64,000 bases of DNA, taken from Brevipalpus yothersi (taxonomy: Eukaryota; Arthropoda; Arachnida; Trombidiformes; Tenuipalpidae). The stretch lies in NCBI GenBank assembly GCA_003956705.1, contig QZCP01000534.1, positions 1-64,000 of the forward strand, in the 5' to 3' direction. The notes under the pieces were generated by a model. The model ran no database searches. It was not told where the DNA came from and saw only the letters and a list, made by a program, of their open reading frames with translations. Shown one piece after another: positions 1 through 14,136 of the stretch. Position 1 is the stretch's first letter. Every line of letters starts with the position of its first letter. The translations under genes were made by a program, and so were the position numbers.

Positions 1-1307
<1,307 letters not shown>

Positions 1308-1454
1308 TATACAGGGTGGGCTGAAAGTTTCGATACATTGATAAAATTTATCTAGTGATTAGATAAAACAGTACCTCTGGTCAAGCTATATTTTATCTTA
1401 TCTATTTCCGTTGTTCCTTATCAATGTATCGAAACTTTCAGCCCACCCTGTATA
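1308..1454. mobile_element. Palindromic MITE (Tc1/mariner-like termini)
   Basis: A 147-base element has perfect 37-base terminal inverted repeats at 1308-1344 and 1418-1454. The ends read TATACAGGGTGGGCTG... and its exact complement, so TA repeats flank an ACAGGGTG-type terminus as in Tc1/mariner/IS630 elements with TA target duplication. A second, 11/12 matched inverted repeat is nested inside (GATTAGATAAAA and TTTTATCTTATC, about 1357-1402). There is no transposase, so it is non-autonomous. The right end is 62 bases before the BBS4 start codon. The superfamily is inferred from the TA flanks and terminal motif only. Confidence 0.85.
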
Positions 1455-1516
1455 CTTATAAGACTTTTTTTGGTTATGTGTATGGTAGTTGAGAGGAGAG
1501 AGGATGAAAAAAAATC

Positions 1517-4346
1517 ATGACTGAATTGAAGAGTAAAGAAAATTTTAATTGGTTACTACATTTACATTATGTGCGCGGTGAGTATGATTTGTTTGAAAAA
1601 CAATTGAATTTGATAAAAGTAAACAGCAGCTATTCATGGTATTTACGTGGCCTAATAGTGTTAAGGAGAACAGGAAATGTCAAAGAAGGTCTCAAGTATT
1701 TTACCCACATAACTCAATCAACAAATGGCCCAATATATCATGATGTTAGCCACATAAAGGCAATCGCACGATGTCTACTGTTACTTGGACAACACAATCA
1801 AGTGTGTGAAATTGTTCGAGACACTGGACTACGATTGTATCCTAACGATTGGCAATTGTGTCACATGTTGGGTGAATGTTATCTTCATTTGGGAAACATA
1901 TCATCCGCTAAAGATGCATTCCAGCGTGCCATTCAAAATTCAAATCAATTATCAAACAATCATGTGTCACCATTTCTATTACTTGCACAATGTTTCACCA
2001 TCGAAGGTGATCAAAAGTCTGCAATATCAATTTTAAGGAAAGCTAGTGAGTAAGTATCAACATGTACACGATAGAATCAATTGAAAATCTTGCGATACTT
2101 TGAGATAAGAAAATAATCACGAAAGAGTGATAATAATTTCGACACTATTTTGAGTTTGACAAAACGAAAAGTGTTTAGTTAGTTAGTTTTGGAAGACTGT
2201 TGTAAGCCATTCTTTTTTACTCTCTCAGATTAAATAAGAGGACATGTCTTAAGCTCTTCCTTGATTTGGATGGCTTGTTGAGAAGAAGGAATATTTTTAC
2301 TGATTTATTTTTTTTTTCTACTTCTTTTACTTTTTCTCCTCTTTCTTTCTCTTCTTCTTCTTTGATATTATTTGCTTTTCACTTTGAAACTCTATTGTTG
2401 CTCTTTTATGTCTGGCTTCTTCATTACCTAATTATTGAACTAACAAACATCAAATCATGATATCGAGCCAATCAAATGTATCATCAATGGAGGAGAAAAA
2501 AGAAATACAATCGCTTTCGAATGATCATCAGACTGAAAGGTTGGAGAAATGAGAACTTTTACGAATAAAAAGGACTTGAGGGTATAATAAATATAGATAT
2601 ACATGTATGTGTGTGCTACTCATCAATAATCGAATGTAATAGTGGTACACATTCATCCTAGTTCTTTTGGGAAAAATAGTTTATCTTAAATTGGCTGAGA
2701 GTACCCGTGTTCAAATTTTTCATGGACAAACAATTCCATTAGAGAGCTACTTTTTGTTATCGAGGTCAAGATTGAAAAGTAAATTCAAATGAATGATCTC
2801 CTTTTTTTGGGGATGAATTTCAGAAGAGAGGTAGTGAGAAAACGGTATAAAAGAGCAATAACAGACAACCACTATTATTTAACCATCTTTCCTAAGCTTT
2901 TTCCAAATAATAACAATAATAATAATATCTGCCGAAAATTTGAATAATCTTAAGGGTCAGTTTCAAGCATGAAAATCACTTGTATGATATCACGCTCAAG
3001 TGGCGTGTTTGCATGGATAAAAAGAGAGAGAGATAACAGTTATCCACAGATTAGCCCTCTTCGAAAAGATGACCACGATTATGGAAATATATCACCATGA
3101 AAGATGACATACAATTAATAGAAACAAGTAACCCATATCCGAAGAGATTGTATTTTCTGAAATTTAAAAAATTCTTCTTTTTTTCTTTCTCTCCCTCTTT
3201 TCTTGCTACTTTTTTTCCAACACTATTTCAACAAAAAAAATCAGGATAATGCCGGATAATCATTCTATTGCCATACGCTTGGGTCAAATTATGATGAATT
3301 CAGAATTAAGACTTAAAGGTATTGAAAAATTTTTACAATTGGCCCAAATGACGACAAGTGTCCACGGTAATTTGGAACTTTCGCTAGCAATCGGATCAAT
3401 ACTGCAAGAATATCGTGGTGATATTGATGGTGCACTCAATCGATATCGAATGTGTGAAACATTTGAATCACCATCAATTTGGAACAATGTTGGACTGTGT
3501 TTTGCTGCACGCAAAAAATATGTGGCCGCCATTAGTTGCTTGAAGCGAGCTCTGTATCTGAGTCCACTGGATTCGATCATAAATTACAATTTAGGCTTGA
3601 TTAATCTACAATTAAGACAATTTACAAGTGCATTTCATTTTTTGAAAACTAGCTGCTCCTATTCTAAGCCATCATCAAACATATTTTCCTTGATTGCTGT
3701 GTGTCTACAGTATTTAGATGATGATCTCAATAGTAGACAAGCCCATACAGCGGCCGTTAAATCATCTTCACTGTATCCGAGTCCATTGGCGATCATAAAT
3801 TATGCAATATATCTGTATAATTCAAGTCAACATCAAAACAAATGGAATAACGATGGAAATAATTTGAATGATAATGATCGAAGCGATAATATTGCCGTAA
3901 GAAATCAGAGTGAAGAGATGATTACCGAATTGATGATGGAGTTGGAACAAATATGGTTGAAAAAGAAACAAAGTGATGAAGATATCGATGGCTCAATTAT
4001 GAGAGCTGCAAGTAAGCTGACCTCTTTACTAAATATTAGCCATCGTATGGCATGGAATCGAAAAGATTTGGTTATAAGTGCTACGCCAAGTAATCGATCG
4101 AATCAGGGCGAATTGATGATGCCCATTCCTTCAACAATTACATCAACAACAACAACAACAAAAACTACTACTACAGCAAGTTCTTCGGAAGAATCGCCTA
4201 AAATACAAGCTCTTGAAAATCAACCAGATTCAATCGATCAATCTCAGATAACAGTCAATCGAACATCAACCCAACCGCCAACTGTGCAAACAACAACAAC
4301 AATCAACACTGGAACTAATGATATTTTAGATTCCAATGAAGTATAA
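1517..4346 (+). CDS. BBS4: Bardet-Biedl syndrome 4 protein homologue (BBSome TPR subunit)
   Basis: Two exons, 1517-2049 and 3245-4346, give a protein of 544 residues (human BBS4 is ~519). BBS4 is a TPR subunit of the BBSome, which sorts membrane cargo in and out of cilia; in arthropods these are mainly ciliated sensory neurons. Family signatures visible are NWLLHLHYVR at the N-terminus, GECYLHLGN, then SIWNNVGLCFAARKKYVAAI and NYNLGLINLQLRQFTSAFHF in exon 2. TPRs fill roughly residues 1-370. The tail is a low-complexity Thr/Ser-rich region, as in other BBS4 proteins. The donor GTGA|GTAAGT and acceptor TCAG join in frame (codon split 2+1). The 1195-base intron is long for this window and holds nothing coding. 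The gene converges on the filamin gene, and a MITE lies just upstream. Confidence 0.95.
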
Positions 4347-4944
4347 TTGAATTTATGTATGTAAATTAAATCCAAATAGAACATCAATTCTGATTGATTT
4401 GTTGATTAATTATCCAACGCACACAAGTCAAAACTAATCAATATAAGCTTCTGAAAGATATACTGAGAAAAAAGTCTTCTTAACTTGAGTAATTTAACCT
4501 ATCAATAATACTAAGGAATTTATTCATCCTTACCAGGGCAAACGAAGAGAGAAAGTAATAAAAATGAGAGTATAATCACTGAAACATTAAGAATGCAAAC
4601 TATTTCAACTTTTTCATGCAACTATGAATCTAACATCTCACAAACATACTGTACAAAAATGTTCACAGTAGTTAAGGGTATTGTAGAGGAAGAATAAGAA
4701 AAGGAAGAAGAAAAGAGTGAAGCTCATAGACAGTATAATCGTAAAGAATGAATCAGTAGCACTTTTTGAGCTTCCGTCAATCAATTTGATTCATGTGAAT
4801 CATGAAGAGTAGTAATCATTTCATTCCCATCTTAGAAACTGATCAGCGAAATAAAGCGAGATAAAGAGAGTCACTAATCCGATTGTGAAAAAGAAATCGG
4901 ATGTGAAGAAGAGTGTAATAACATGAAAGTGAAATGTAGCTCAC
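4347..4944. other. Convergent spacer between BBS4 and filamin gene
   Basis: AT-rich, with no recognised gene. On the minus strand two tiny phase-compatible exon candidates (about 4533-4577 and 4441-4469) follow good acceptors. They could end the filamin-repeat gene, but they encode only a short hydrophobic stretch and a stop, so they are not called. Confidence 0.5.
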
Positions 4945-7900
4945 CTGGAACGGGCTCATTATTGAAGCTGACCAGAACGATATGATCGGAAGCATCGGTG
5001 GGAGTGAAGAATACACGAAATTTAGCACCACCAAGAGGGTGGACCATTGTGACAACATTTTTGTTCTTTGCTTTGATTGAGATTTCCAGGTTTCCTTCAC
5101 CAGCATCACTAGCATCCACTATGAATTCGACAGGTTTACCTGTAGGAGAGAGAAAATGATTTGGTGATTCCCATTTTCTTTTAGGGTTGCCGAATTCATG
5201 AGAGCGAGAACAAGAAGAAACGCATCCAATTCATTATATCTTTCTCAAGTTTAGTTTTGATCGAGTACGAATTGAATGTTTTGATAAACGAGATAGCGAG
5301 ATCCCAGTGATTAGACGGCACATGATAGAGATTCAAATCAAATGGGAAGTTTGATTGAGAAAAGAAAAACTTTCAAACTAATTCTGGATTATTTTAAGCT
5401 GAATCAGTAAGTTTTTGATTCAATTTTCTTTAAAGAAAAATGATTGCCCTTCTGATATCCTGAAAAATTCGGAAAGATACTCACTGACATATCCAAATTG
5501 AGTTTTTGTAACAATCACTTTAGATGCATCATAAGTTTTCACAACCAATGGTGATGATAAAATTGGTGTAGAAGAATTGGAATGCTCAATTGTGATAAGA
5601 TGAGGTCCAACCTCGATGGGAATGAATTCACATTGGCACTTGTTGGAATCTATATTAGAAATATTAACGGGAATGTGTTTTCCTGATGGAGCTGTAGACA
5701 AAAATGAAGGTAAAAAACAATAGTAAGGTGAGCGAAAATTCCTTGAGAAAACTGATTACTGGAACAATAAGAGAAACGGATACATACCACTTATATTCAC
5801 TTTGAAAGAATTTGGCAACAAGGCAGCACTGGAAGACATAATGAATTTTGCGACTTTTCTCGCAGGCACAAGGTCACAATTATCTATGTCCACATGGAAT
5901 TGACTACTATTGGATACCTCAATGGTGAAAGGACAGCCTGGCACATTTTGACCATTAAACTTAATTCCAACCACATGAGGTGTAGCTACTTCTGGCTCAA
6001 AATTGACGATACATTTACCATTTCCCAAAACATGAACTTTGTTAGGCACTTCCCCCTCATTAACCACAATTTCTAATTGTCCTTCACCAGCCAGAGAAGC
6101 ATCGACTAGGAAAAGGAAAAAATAGTAGGATGTTTACATAACATAAGAAGGAAGAAAAGGATTTTGAAGGATCATAGCTGTTTCCAATGAGCATTTTCTC
6201 TTTGACTAATTGGTTCAGTGTGTGGGATGATCTGTTACCTTGGAATTCACATTTTTCGCCTATGCAACAGCGTTTGGGAATGTTTTTGACCAAAACGCGA
6301 GATATGTCAAACGCTTTGGCGGTAAAAGATTGGCTTTGAGGCCTGATGCCTGTTGTATTAATTTCGAATATGTATGTTCCAACCACAGAGACGCTAAAGT
6401 AAACTCTGAATATATCATTTTGAAGATCAACCACGCGGAGCTGTACAGGAACTCGCGAAGAGAATCCTGGAGAGTAGAACAAATTGAAATTAGTAAGCAT
6501 AACAAGGAGAGAGAGAGAGAGGGAAAAAAATATGATGGATAAAGTAGGTTGTTAAATGATGTTCTTAGGAACAGAAAAAAAATCCTCACCAGTAATATTG
6601 ACGTCAATTTCTTCTTTTTTATAACTTGGAGCAGAAATATCAAAAGAATGTGTCTGTCCGACAGGAAATATATCTATAGGAAAAACTCTGATGACAGATC
6701 TGACAGATTCATAGTCGGAACTTGGTGAAACATTACAACTCCATGGAGAGCCTAAAACGGGTTCTTCATTGAATTTCATTTCAACCATATGAACGGTAGC
6801 GATATGAGGTACGAATGAGGCAAGAAAACGATGATTGTCCAAGCTTTTCACTTCACTGGTGACTCGCCCACCATTCACCAAAATCTCCAGATTTCCAGAT
6901 CCAGCTTCACTTCCGTCAACTTTAACAGATTAGAAAAAAATAGAGGCTTTAGATGAGAAAAAGAGAGACAAAAAATCACGATATGATTGTCTCACTTACT
7001 TTCAAAACTGATGCTTTTACCGACATAACCATTGGGAATGCTTCCTACTTTGATTTTAGCCGCATCATAAGCGGAGCTTCGGAAAGGACTTCCACTTATA
7101 CGTTGATTAAGAGCAGTCACTTCGATGAGATGTTCACCTACTTCAGGAGTTATATATTCGACTTCAAACATTCCCGGTCTTATTTTATCCATCCTTATAG
7201 GTATTTCACGACTAGAGGGGGCTAAAAAAATAGTGGTAACGATAGAAAAGAAGAAGATGAAGAGGTTGAAAAAGTAAAAGAAAAACAAATCATAAGAGTG
7301 GCCAGGATGAACAGGATTGATCAAATAAATTTTCCAAATTCAAAACAAGTTTAGCATATGATATCAACAAAAATTAATTAATTACCAAGTACTGTTATAT
7401 TGATATCGTCTGGTTCAAAACCAGGTGCAGTTATTGAAAATGTAGCCGGTCGCTTAACAGGTACAAATTTTAATCCTTTCCCACGCACATTGATCTTATG
7501 GATGTTAGACATCTTCCAACGGACAGTGTCCTCCGTTAATCCATGAGATGTTTCCGGTGTACCGCCCACATTTTTATTTGATTCTGGAGTTTTTATTTGA
7601 GATTGCTGTTGATCATTTATGTTGAGATTTCTCATGGCCTAGAGTGAGGACATAGGAAGAAAGAAAGAAAGGAAATGATGATGAGAAAATATATTACCAA
7701 AGAATGTACATTAGTACACATACAAACACATCATAATGAGTGTACTAAAGACATGGGAGCATAAAAAGTATGTGAACAAATGGTAATCAAAGTAGAATGA
7801 ATAGTAGTTTTTGAAAAATGAAAATGAAACACACAAACGAATCACAAGGACTTACTTTAACATTAGTAATATTTTCAAAGGATGTCTGCTTTGATTTATT

Positions 7901-8983
7901 GAATGAATTATTTGCAGTACCACCAACAGCAGGAGAAATGTTATTGGGTTCAGTATTCTTGGGGCGAGCATTGAAATCTTGTAGAACGAAGCGTGGAGTT
8001 GGTACTGGTTTATTTGAACCTGATTTACCATTAACATATTCATCGGGATGATGGACAGTTAATGTTATCGGACAGCCTTTACAAGTAACTTTGTTGAATA
8101 AAATTTTCAACCGATATCGACCTGGTGTGTGTGGGAGGACGGAAAGGAAATAGAGACCATTCTTTCTATCATCAATTTTGACAGGTAGTATATCGCCATT
8201 CAAAGTTTCCATCTCTGCTTCCAGTAAACCGGGTCCAGCATCTTGAGTGTATACGATAAATTCACTCTCTTGTCCGGCAATAAGTTGATCACTTCCTTCT
8301 ATTTTAACTTGATTAATATCGAAAACAGCACAAGAAAAAGGGCTACCAGATATGTGTTCATTGGCATAGGTGAGCGATATTAGCCATTCACCTGATAAAT
8401 CACAAGAAATTTCACATTTAATTGAAATCTCATCATGATCACCATGAGTGGTGAAAAACATTCAGAAATTGAAATTCAGATGTGAGAAAAAAAAACCCCG
8501 AAAAAAAGAATAACAAGAAAACAAAATTCAAACCTATTTCATTTGGTGTAAAAGCTGCCGTATACTGTCCATCAGTTTCATTTACTAGACAATTTATATC
8601 CTTTCCACTGGGAGATGTGGCATCAACTTGTATATTTGCTCCATTCACGCCATTGGAATTGATCTGGCGGTGAAAGAGAGAGAGAGAAAAAAGAAAGATT
8701 GATCAAGTGATGATCCGGCAAATAAATCATCATGGGCATCATCATGATGAGGGTGAAAAAAAATATAATAATAATTGGAAAGAGAGAGAATGGAAAAGCT
8801 TACCAAAACTTCGACAACTGATCCAATTGCACATGGAGGTGTACCAGATACGGAAAAATTTCTTGATGATCCTGAATTTGAAGAGGAATCATTGTGATGA
8901 TGATAATAGTGATTATACAAATATTGTTTGTCCGGTCGAGGTGGAGGTGGTGGAGGTGGTGGCTTGGAGGCAATTTTTTTCAT
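4945..8983 (-). CDS. Filamin-repeat protein (filamin/jitterbug-like), 3' end unresolved
   Basis: Ten phase-consistent exons: 8804-8983, 8534-8663, 7856-8391, 7386-7638, 7000-7221, 6590-6919, 6239-6466, 5788-6105, 5485-5691 and 4945-5139. They encode at least 866 residues. About eight filamin Ig-like repeats are visible, with hallmark strings such as EHISGSPF, QRISGSPF, QNVPGCPF, GYVSKPVEFIVDASDAGEG and DASLAGEGQLEI. A Pro-rich start (eight prolines) and a low-complexity linker (~residues 245-310) interrupt them. Filamins crosslink actin and scaffold membrane receptors. No calponin-homology domains are seen, so this is either a short form or only the C-terminal half of a jitterbug-like gene. 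The start was chosen at the first ATG of the most upstream exon. The last exon stops at VPG, before the usual SPF strand. It could read through to a stop at 4874 or splice onward, possibly beyond the window. Confidence 0.85.
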
Positions 8984-11696
8984 CAGAACACAATATCATC
9001 AACTTTCATGGAAAATCTCTCTCTTTTCACATTCAATTGACTACTTATCAACACATAGCATACATTCATTTGACATCTCTATCGGATTTTATCTGTTTCT
9101 CTCTCTTTGACACAAAATACTCTCTCCCTGTAGATTATCACAAGATATCCAACAATAATCAACTCAAAAATTCCACAATCAAATACACAGAAACACAAAC
9201 AATTGAAATTGAGGATAGCTCAATTGAACAAGACACAATTTGATGATGTTAGACTGTCCATGAACTTGTCTTCACACAATTTTGTGGAGGATAATAAGAT
9301 TGTCACATATACAGGCATATACACTCACAACTTGATTGTGAATCACATTCAATGAATCTAATGAATCACAGATGATCTGATTCAGACTTCAGAAAATGAG
9401 TAGCTGTATTACAGTAGCAGTTAATGATTGATTGTAAGTATTGATACTGTACATCTAGGGAATGATGAAAGTGAGTGATTAAAGTTATTACACAGAAACA
9501 CACATTGAAAAGTAAGTGTAAGAGTAGTAATCATCAGGCTGTACTAATTTTATTTTCCACACACACACATGTACACTTATTCAACATACTAGGAAAATTA
9601 CGGAAGGAAAAAAAATAAGTTTGAAGTTTTGTGTCTTGACGATAAGTATAGTTGATAAACACAATCACAATCACAAAAACAATGCCATGATGTGACTCTC
9701 TCTCTTTCTCTCTCTCTTTTTCCTATTATTCTCACTCTCTAATTCATTTCTCTTTCTCTTTCTCTCTCTCTTTAACGTGATAAATTTTTGTGGTTAGTGT
9801 TTGATTTTAAAAACACAAAACATCAAAACGCAACTGTATAAACACACATCACACAACAGTAGCATTTTTATGATGTGGTTGAGTTGGGATGCTTGAAAGT
9901 TTTGAAAAACTTTTCCTCTCTTTCTCATTCATGAGTTTTTTGGGGAAAATCATTTCATCAAAATTTCACAGAAAATAGAAAATAGTTTCATCTTATTCTC
10001 TACATACTCCAAAATAACTTACCCATAAAAGATGCATCAATAATATCATCATCATTTCCCATGATTTTATTATCATGTAACACTCAACATCACATTCGGA
10101 CACACACAAACAAACAAACAAACAATAAGAAAAACTTTGCACCAATATTTGAATGATAAAGATTATTTTTTTCCTTCGATCACAAAGCTTCGTGCCAATA
10201 GTTGTGTTCTATTGATGACAATGGCTAAGAATAAATGATAATGAAAATAAATTTTTATATCTCATCAATGAAATAAATAATATTATACATTCAAACGGAA
10301 CGTGGCATACAAAATCAAAATCTGCCCAGAAGTGTTGGACTGGCGGAATGCTGATGATGCTGATGATGATGATGGTGAAGTTGAAGAAAAAAGTTGTACA
10401 TACAGAACAGAACACTTCTTATTAACTATGCTATGTTGTTGTGGATGGTGTAAAAAGTTCACGTTACACATCTTGTAAGGTTGAACCACATCCACGTCCA
10501 CCTCTCTCTCTCTCTCTCTTTCTCTCATCCACATCCTCAGCATCCTTGGTCCTACTAATAATCAACATCCCATCTTCTCTCTCTCTCTTTTCCCAAAAAA
10601 GTGGCACACTTGATTAACAGGTACGCCTCACCGGATCCAGTTCTTTTAACCAATAAAATAAGATGATGATGAAGAAGAAGAAGAAGTTATCCTCTCATGT
10701 ACATGAACATCAAGGAAAAAATTTTGCTTCGTAAGAATCTTCCTCATCATCAACAAGATCAATGTTTATCGTTCTCGATATCTTCTCAACTGGCCATTTC
10801 TGTGAATGGACTGTGTTGGACTAAAGATGATCATTTTTTTTTTCTCTCTCTCTTCCTTCAATCATCAACTCACCATCATCATCATGACCAAAATCTTTTA
10901 TGACATTTTTTCTCTCTCATCTATCCCATCAATTGACATGATCTTATTTTGATTGGTTTGCCAAATTATTATAAGTGCTCTCGACCGGCAAATGATAGAT
11001 GATGTGTGTGTGTACATGTTGACATCAACTGTGATGTTGATATGTTGAACCGATAGTTTTGCTCTGTTTACATTTGAAATCTTCTTTTCATTCATTCGCT
11101 CAATTTTGGTGTATATTTAAATGTTTATCGGTTTGTTGAATGTATTCCATATTATTTGGTAAGTTGAATCATTCAGTCAGATGACTGTGATCTGTTTTCT
11201 TTCTTGTCCGATTGATTTTCATCTCATCTTTTTCAGATTCGCTTGGCATGTCTACATGTCTACACATGGTTAAATCATGATGGCCTTAACATCAGCTGGG
11301 AATTGAATTGAGCACATGTTAACACTTTTCTTCATGCCATGATCTATCATTATCATTAACAACATCATCATCGTTCTTGGTAAGTAAGATGATTGTGATG
11401 TGAATCTAGTGGTTCATGATATTTTAATATGATCTTCTATTTTTCTAGGAACTCTTGATTTCCTTGTGTGTGTGTGCTTCTTCTCCATGCAATAATGTTC
11501 ATCTGATTTTTGAGCCTGATCATCTTCTCATCTATCACTTGATACCTTGGATGATTGCACTCAAATGTCTGTTGTTGGATATCTCACATTACCTTCAATT
11601 GTTCAAGTGTGAGTGAACATCTTATCACTACAATAATAACCACAACAGCAATTGATCAGTGGGAAAAAGTAAATTCATTGATAAATTCCTCAAAAT
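8984..11696. other. Intergenic region between filamin and asteroid genes
   Basis: Divergent promoter region of 2.7 kb. It contains TC-rich runs (9698-9770, 10503-10525, 10574-10590), CA runs, and a 10667-10686 AAG/ATG run. Open frames here are low-complexity shadows of these repeats, with no family signature. Confidence 0.55.
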
Positions 11697-13619
11697 ATGG
11701 GTATTCGAAGTCTTCGGTCATTCATTGACAATAATAGTGATCTTATTCATCATCACAAACTTCATGATACCAAAGTGGTGATTGATGGTACCAATTTTGT
11801 ATTTCATGCTTACAAAATGTCCGCAATGGAATATCCGAATCATAGGTTTGGTGGTGATTATATCACATATGCTAAGACCATTCGTAAATGTATTAAAGCT
11901 TTTCAAAAGTGTCGAATTGAGCCAATATTTGTGTTTGATGGAGGAATTGATCGATCACTACGAAAGATGTCCACAATCTTCAAGCGACTTCGAGCACGAT
12001 TAACTCACTGTCAAAATGCTCTCAAAGTTGGTTCCGAAATTGGTTTCATTCTTCCGATTCTCTCGAAAACTGTATTCATCAGTATTCTTATTGAAATGGA
12101 TGTTAAATTTGTTCAAAGTTTCGAGGAAGCTGATACCGATGTAGCCACATTGGCTAATCATTATCACTGTCCAGTTATTTCAGATGACAGTGATTTTTTT
12201 ATTTTTGATCTCAATTCTGGTTTTGTTGAACTTAATTCGATTGATTTTCGAACTGTTCGCCAGTCTAGTGTTAAAAATGGACGAAGCTTCTTTTTTCTTG
12301 ATTGTCGCTACTTTGATATTCAAAATTTTTTGAATCACTTTCCGGGACTTGATCGTAAAATGTTGCCTCTCTTCAGTACCATAATGGGCAATGATTACGT
12401 TGAACAACATTTTTTTATCAACATTCTCAACTCAATACCAGCTGTTGAAAGTAAAAAAGGTCTTAAAGTTGGCCGTAGACACTACAGTATGATCAGACTG
12501 TTGGATTGGATGAGACACAAAAGTGTTAAACAAGCAGTGGATTTCCTGTTAACTTTTTTGAAAAAAGAGGATAGAAAGAATGCTCTTGATCTAATCGAGT
12601 TCTCAAAAGAAAGCTATGAGAAGGGAAAACGTGCCACTCTATTGGTCAACTATTTAGAAGGATGTGAAATGATTCCAGAAAGCTTCGGGGATCCTTATCT
12701 GGAAAAGAAACTTCCACCATGGTTTTTGGATAAATTTTCTCGTGGTCAAATTGATTCATTGTTTATAAACATTTTCCTATCCAAAAGAGTTCTGTTAATG
12801 CCACAAGTCGATGATCTCACTATCCAATCTTCGTATCAGGCTTCACATCATCTCCAAATTTATTTGTACTCTATGCTGATGTTTGGCTCCAAAAAGATGG
12901 TTTTAGTAGTTCATGATCGTAAAGACACAAATTACGTCAAAACGATCCTCAAACTCGACGAATCTAATCAAATGATGACGATTGACGAATTTCAATCAAT
13001 GAGTGTTGATGAACGTAAAAATTCCCTTCTTCAATTAATCTGGTCTTCTGAAAGTGATCTCGAACGTCTGAAAAATCTCTTGATCAATCATACCATAAGT
13101 GCCTCAGCTGTTGATGAATTATCGTTAGTGATTTTACTTGTCCAATACTGGATCAAAAGAGTACGATCCACTTATAGAGAATGCTTGATGTCCATACTCG
13201 CTTGTATATTGTATAATTTTTTCTTAGAGCATGATTCCGATACAATTGATCTATCGCCAGCTGAAGTTGAACAAATAAGATCCAATTTATCCAAATTTGA
13301 TAAAGAACCTTTTATTAATCATGCTCACACATTCAAGGTTCGCATCACTCATCACTACAATCAACTTCAAGCCATATTTTTGTTTTTCTCACACATTCAG
13401 TCAATTTTTGATTGTGGTTTTTCTAAAATTCAACCTCACCATCTTTTTCAAGGCTCAACGATTTATAATCTATGCTGTGATCTTTTCCGACGAACAGATC
13501 CTCAATTATATATCAACGTTTTGTTTGGTAGACAAAGTTATCTTTCTCAAATTTTCAATTGTCTATTGAATTTTGTGGAAAGTTCAAATGTACTCGAACG
13601 ATATGGTCGAGGAAAATAA
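11697..13619 (+). CDS. ASTE1: Asteroid homologue (XPG/FEN1-like nuclease family)
   Basis: One uninterrupted exon encodes 640 residues. The N-terminus MGIRSLRSFI, then TKVVIDGTNFVFHAYK, the acidic block FEEADTDVATLANHYHCPVI and SDDSDFFIFDLNSGF match the asteroid/ASTE1 family, relatives of XPG/FEN1 structure-specific nucleases. Asteroid was first described in Drosophila EGF-receptor/Ras signalling, and the human protein is implicated in DNA end processing. The metal-binding acidic positions (DGTNF, EEAD, DDSD) are present, so nuclease chemistry is possible; this is inference. LPLFSTIMGNDYVEQHFF and KGLKVGRRHYSMIRLLDWM continue the family core, and the C-terminal half is divergent. The ATG at 11697 gives the expected family start. 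The stop codon lies inside an AATAAA hexamer at 13615-13620. Confidence 0.93.
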   Translation: MGIRSLRSFIDNNSDLIHHHKLHDTKVVIDGTNFVFHAYKMSAMEYPNHRFGGDYITYAKTIRKCIKAFQKCRIEPIFVFDGGIDRSLRKMSTIFKRLRARLTHCQNALKVGSEIGFILPILSKTVFISILIEMDVKFVQSFEEADTDVATLANHYHCPVISDDSDFFIFDLNSGFVELNSIDFRTVRQSSVKNGRSFFFLDCRYFDIQNFLNHFPGLDRKMLPLFSTIMGNDYVEQHFFINILNSIPAVESKKGLKVGRRHYSMIRLLDWMRHKSVKQAVDFLLTFLKKEDRKNALDLIEFSKESYEKGKRATLLVNYLEGCEMIPESFGDPYLEKKLPPWFLDKFSRGQIDSLFINIFLSKRVLLMPQVDDLTIQSSYQASHHLQIYLYSMLMFGSKKMVLVVHDRKDTNYVKTILKLDESNQMMTIDEFQSMSVDERKNSLLQLIWSSESDLERLKNLLINHTISASAVDELSLVILLVQYWIKRVRSTYRECLMSILACILYNFFLEHDSDTIDLSPAEVEQIRSNLSKFDKEPFINHAHTFKVRITHHYNQLQAIFLFFSHIQSIFDCGFSKIQPHHLFQGSTIYNLCCDLFRRTDPQLYINVLFGRQSYLSQIFNCLLNFVESSNVLERYGRGK

Positions 13620-14136
13620 AAATTTTTCAAGAAAACATTCTCACTAATCACTCTCTCATTGATCTGGCCAAGAGAACCAGAACTGATAAGAAATATTTGG
13701 ATAACTCACCAGAATTTTCATTCGAATTCAAGTTTTATCGGAGTTTCATAGTTGGCTCTCATGAAATCATTGAATATCACTGAGATTATACCGTATTCAA
13801 TCATCATATAATGCCCCCACCTTGTTCAGAAATTCTGAATCAGAATCGGAATCCTACATGCTACTTACTTCCGGTTGCGCAATGCACATGCCGAAACACT
13901 TGCCAGCTGTTTTGATAATGTGAAAATGTAAACATTGTATTTGTTGTTGATGATGTTGATAATCATTTAATTTGATTTTTGTGGAAAGTCTAGATCATCA
14001 AATCATTTTCTAGTCATTCATCATGTGAAAAGTTGAGACTAGTAGAGAAAGCTTTTCTAACCCGAGTGATTTATTGTCAATAAATTGGGCAAGATCGTCG
14101 TTTTTTCGACCGATCAAGTGTTTACCCAAAATTAGT
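13620..14136. other. Spacer between asteroid and MICU1
   Basis: No gene recognised. It holds the 3' side of asteroid and the promoter/5' UTR of MICU1. The MICU1 frame is open upstream of its ATG as far as a TTG at 14074, but no ATG occurs there. Confidence 0.6.

Noticed and set aside
8707..9243. 178-codon plus-strand frame opposite the first filamin exon
   Set aside because: Antisense shadow of the Pro-rich filamin exon and AT-rich flank, with no domain signature.
14074..14136. MICU1 start at 14074
   Set aside because: The codon there is TTG. The first in-frame ATG is 14137. The same reasoning moved starts for HSDL1, MED7, uL4m and the small membrane protein.
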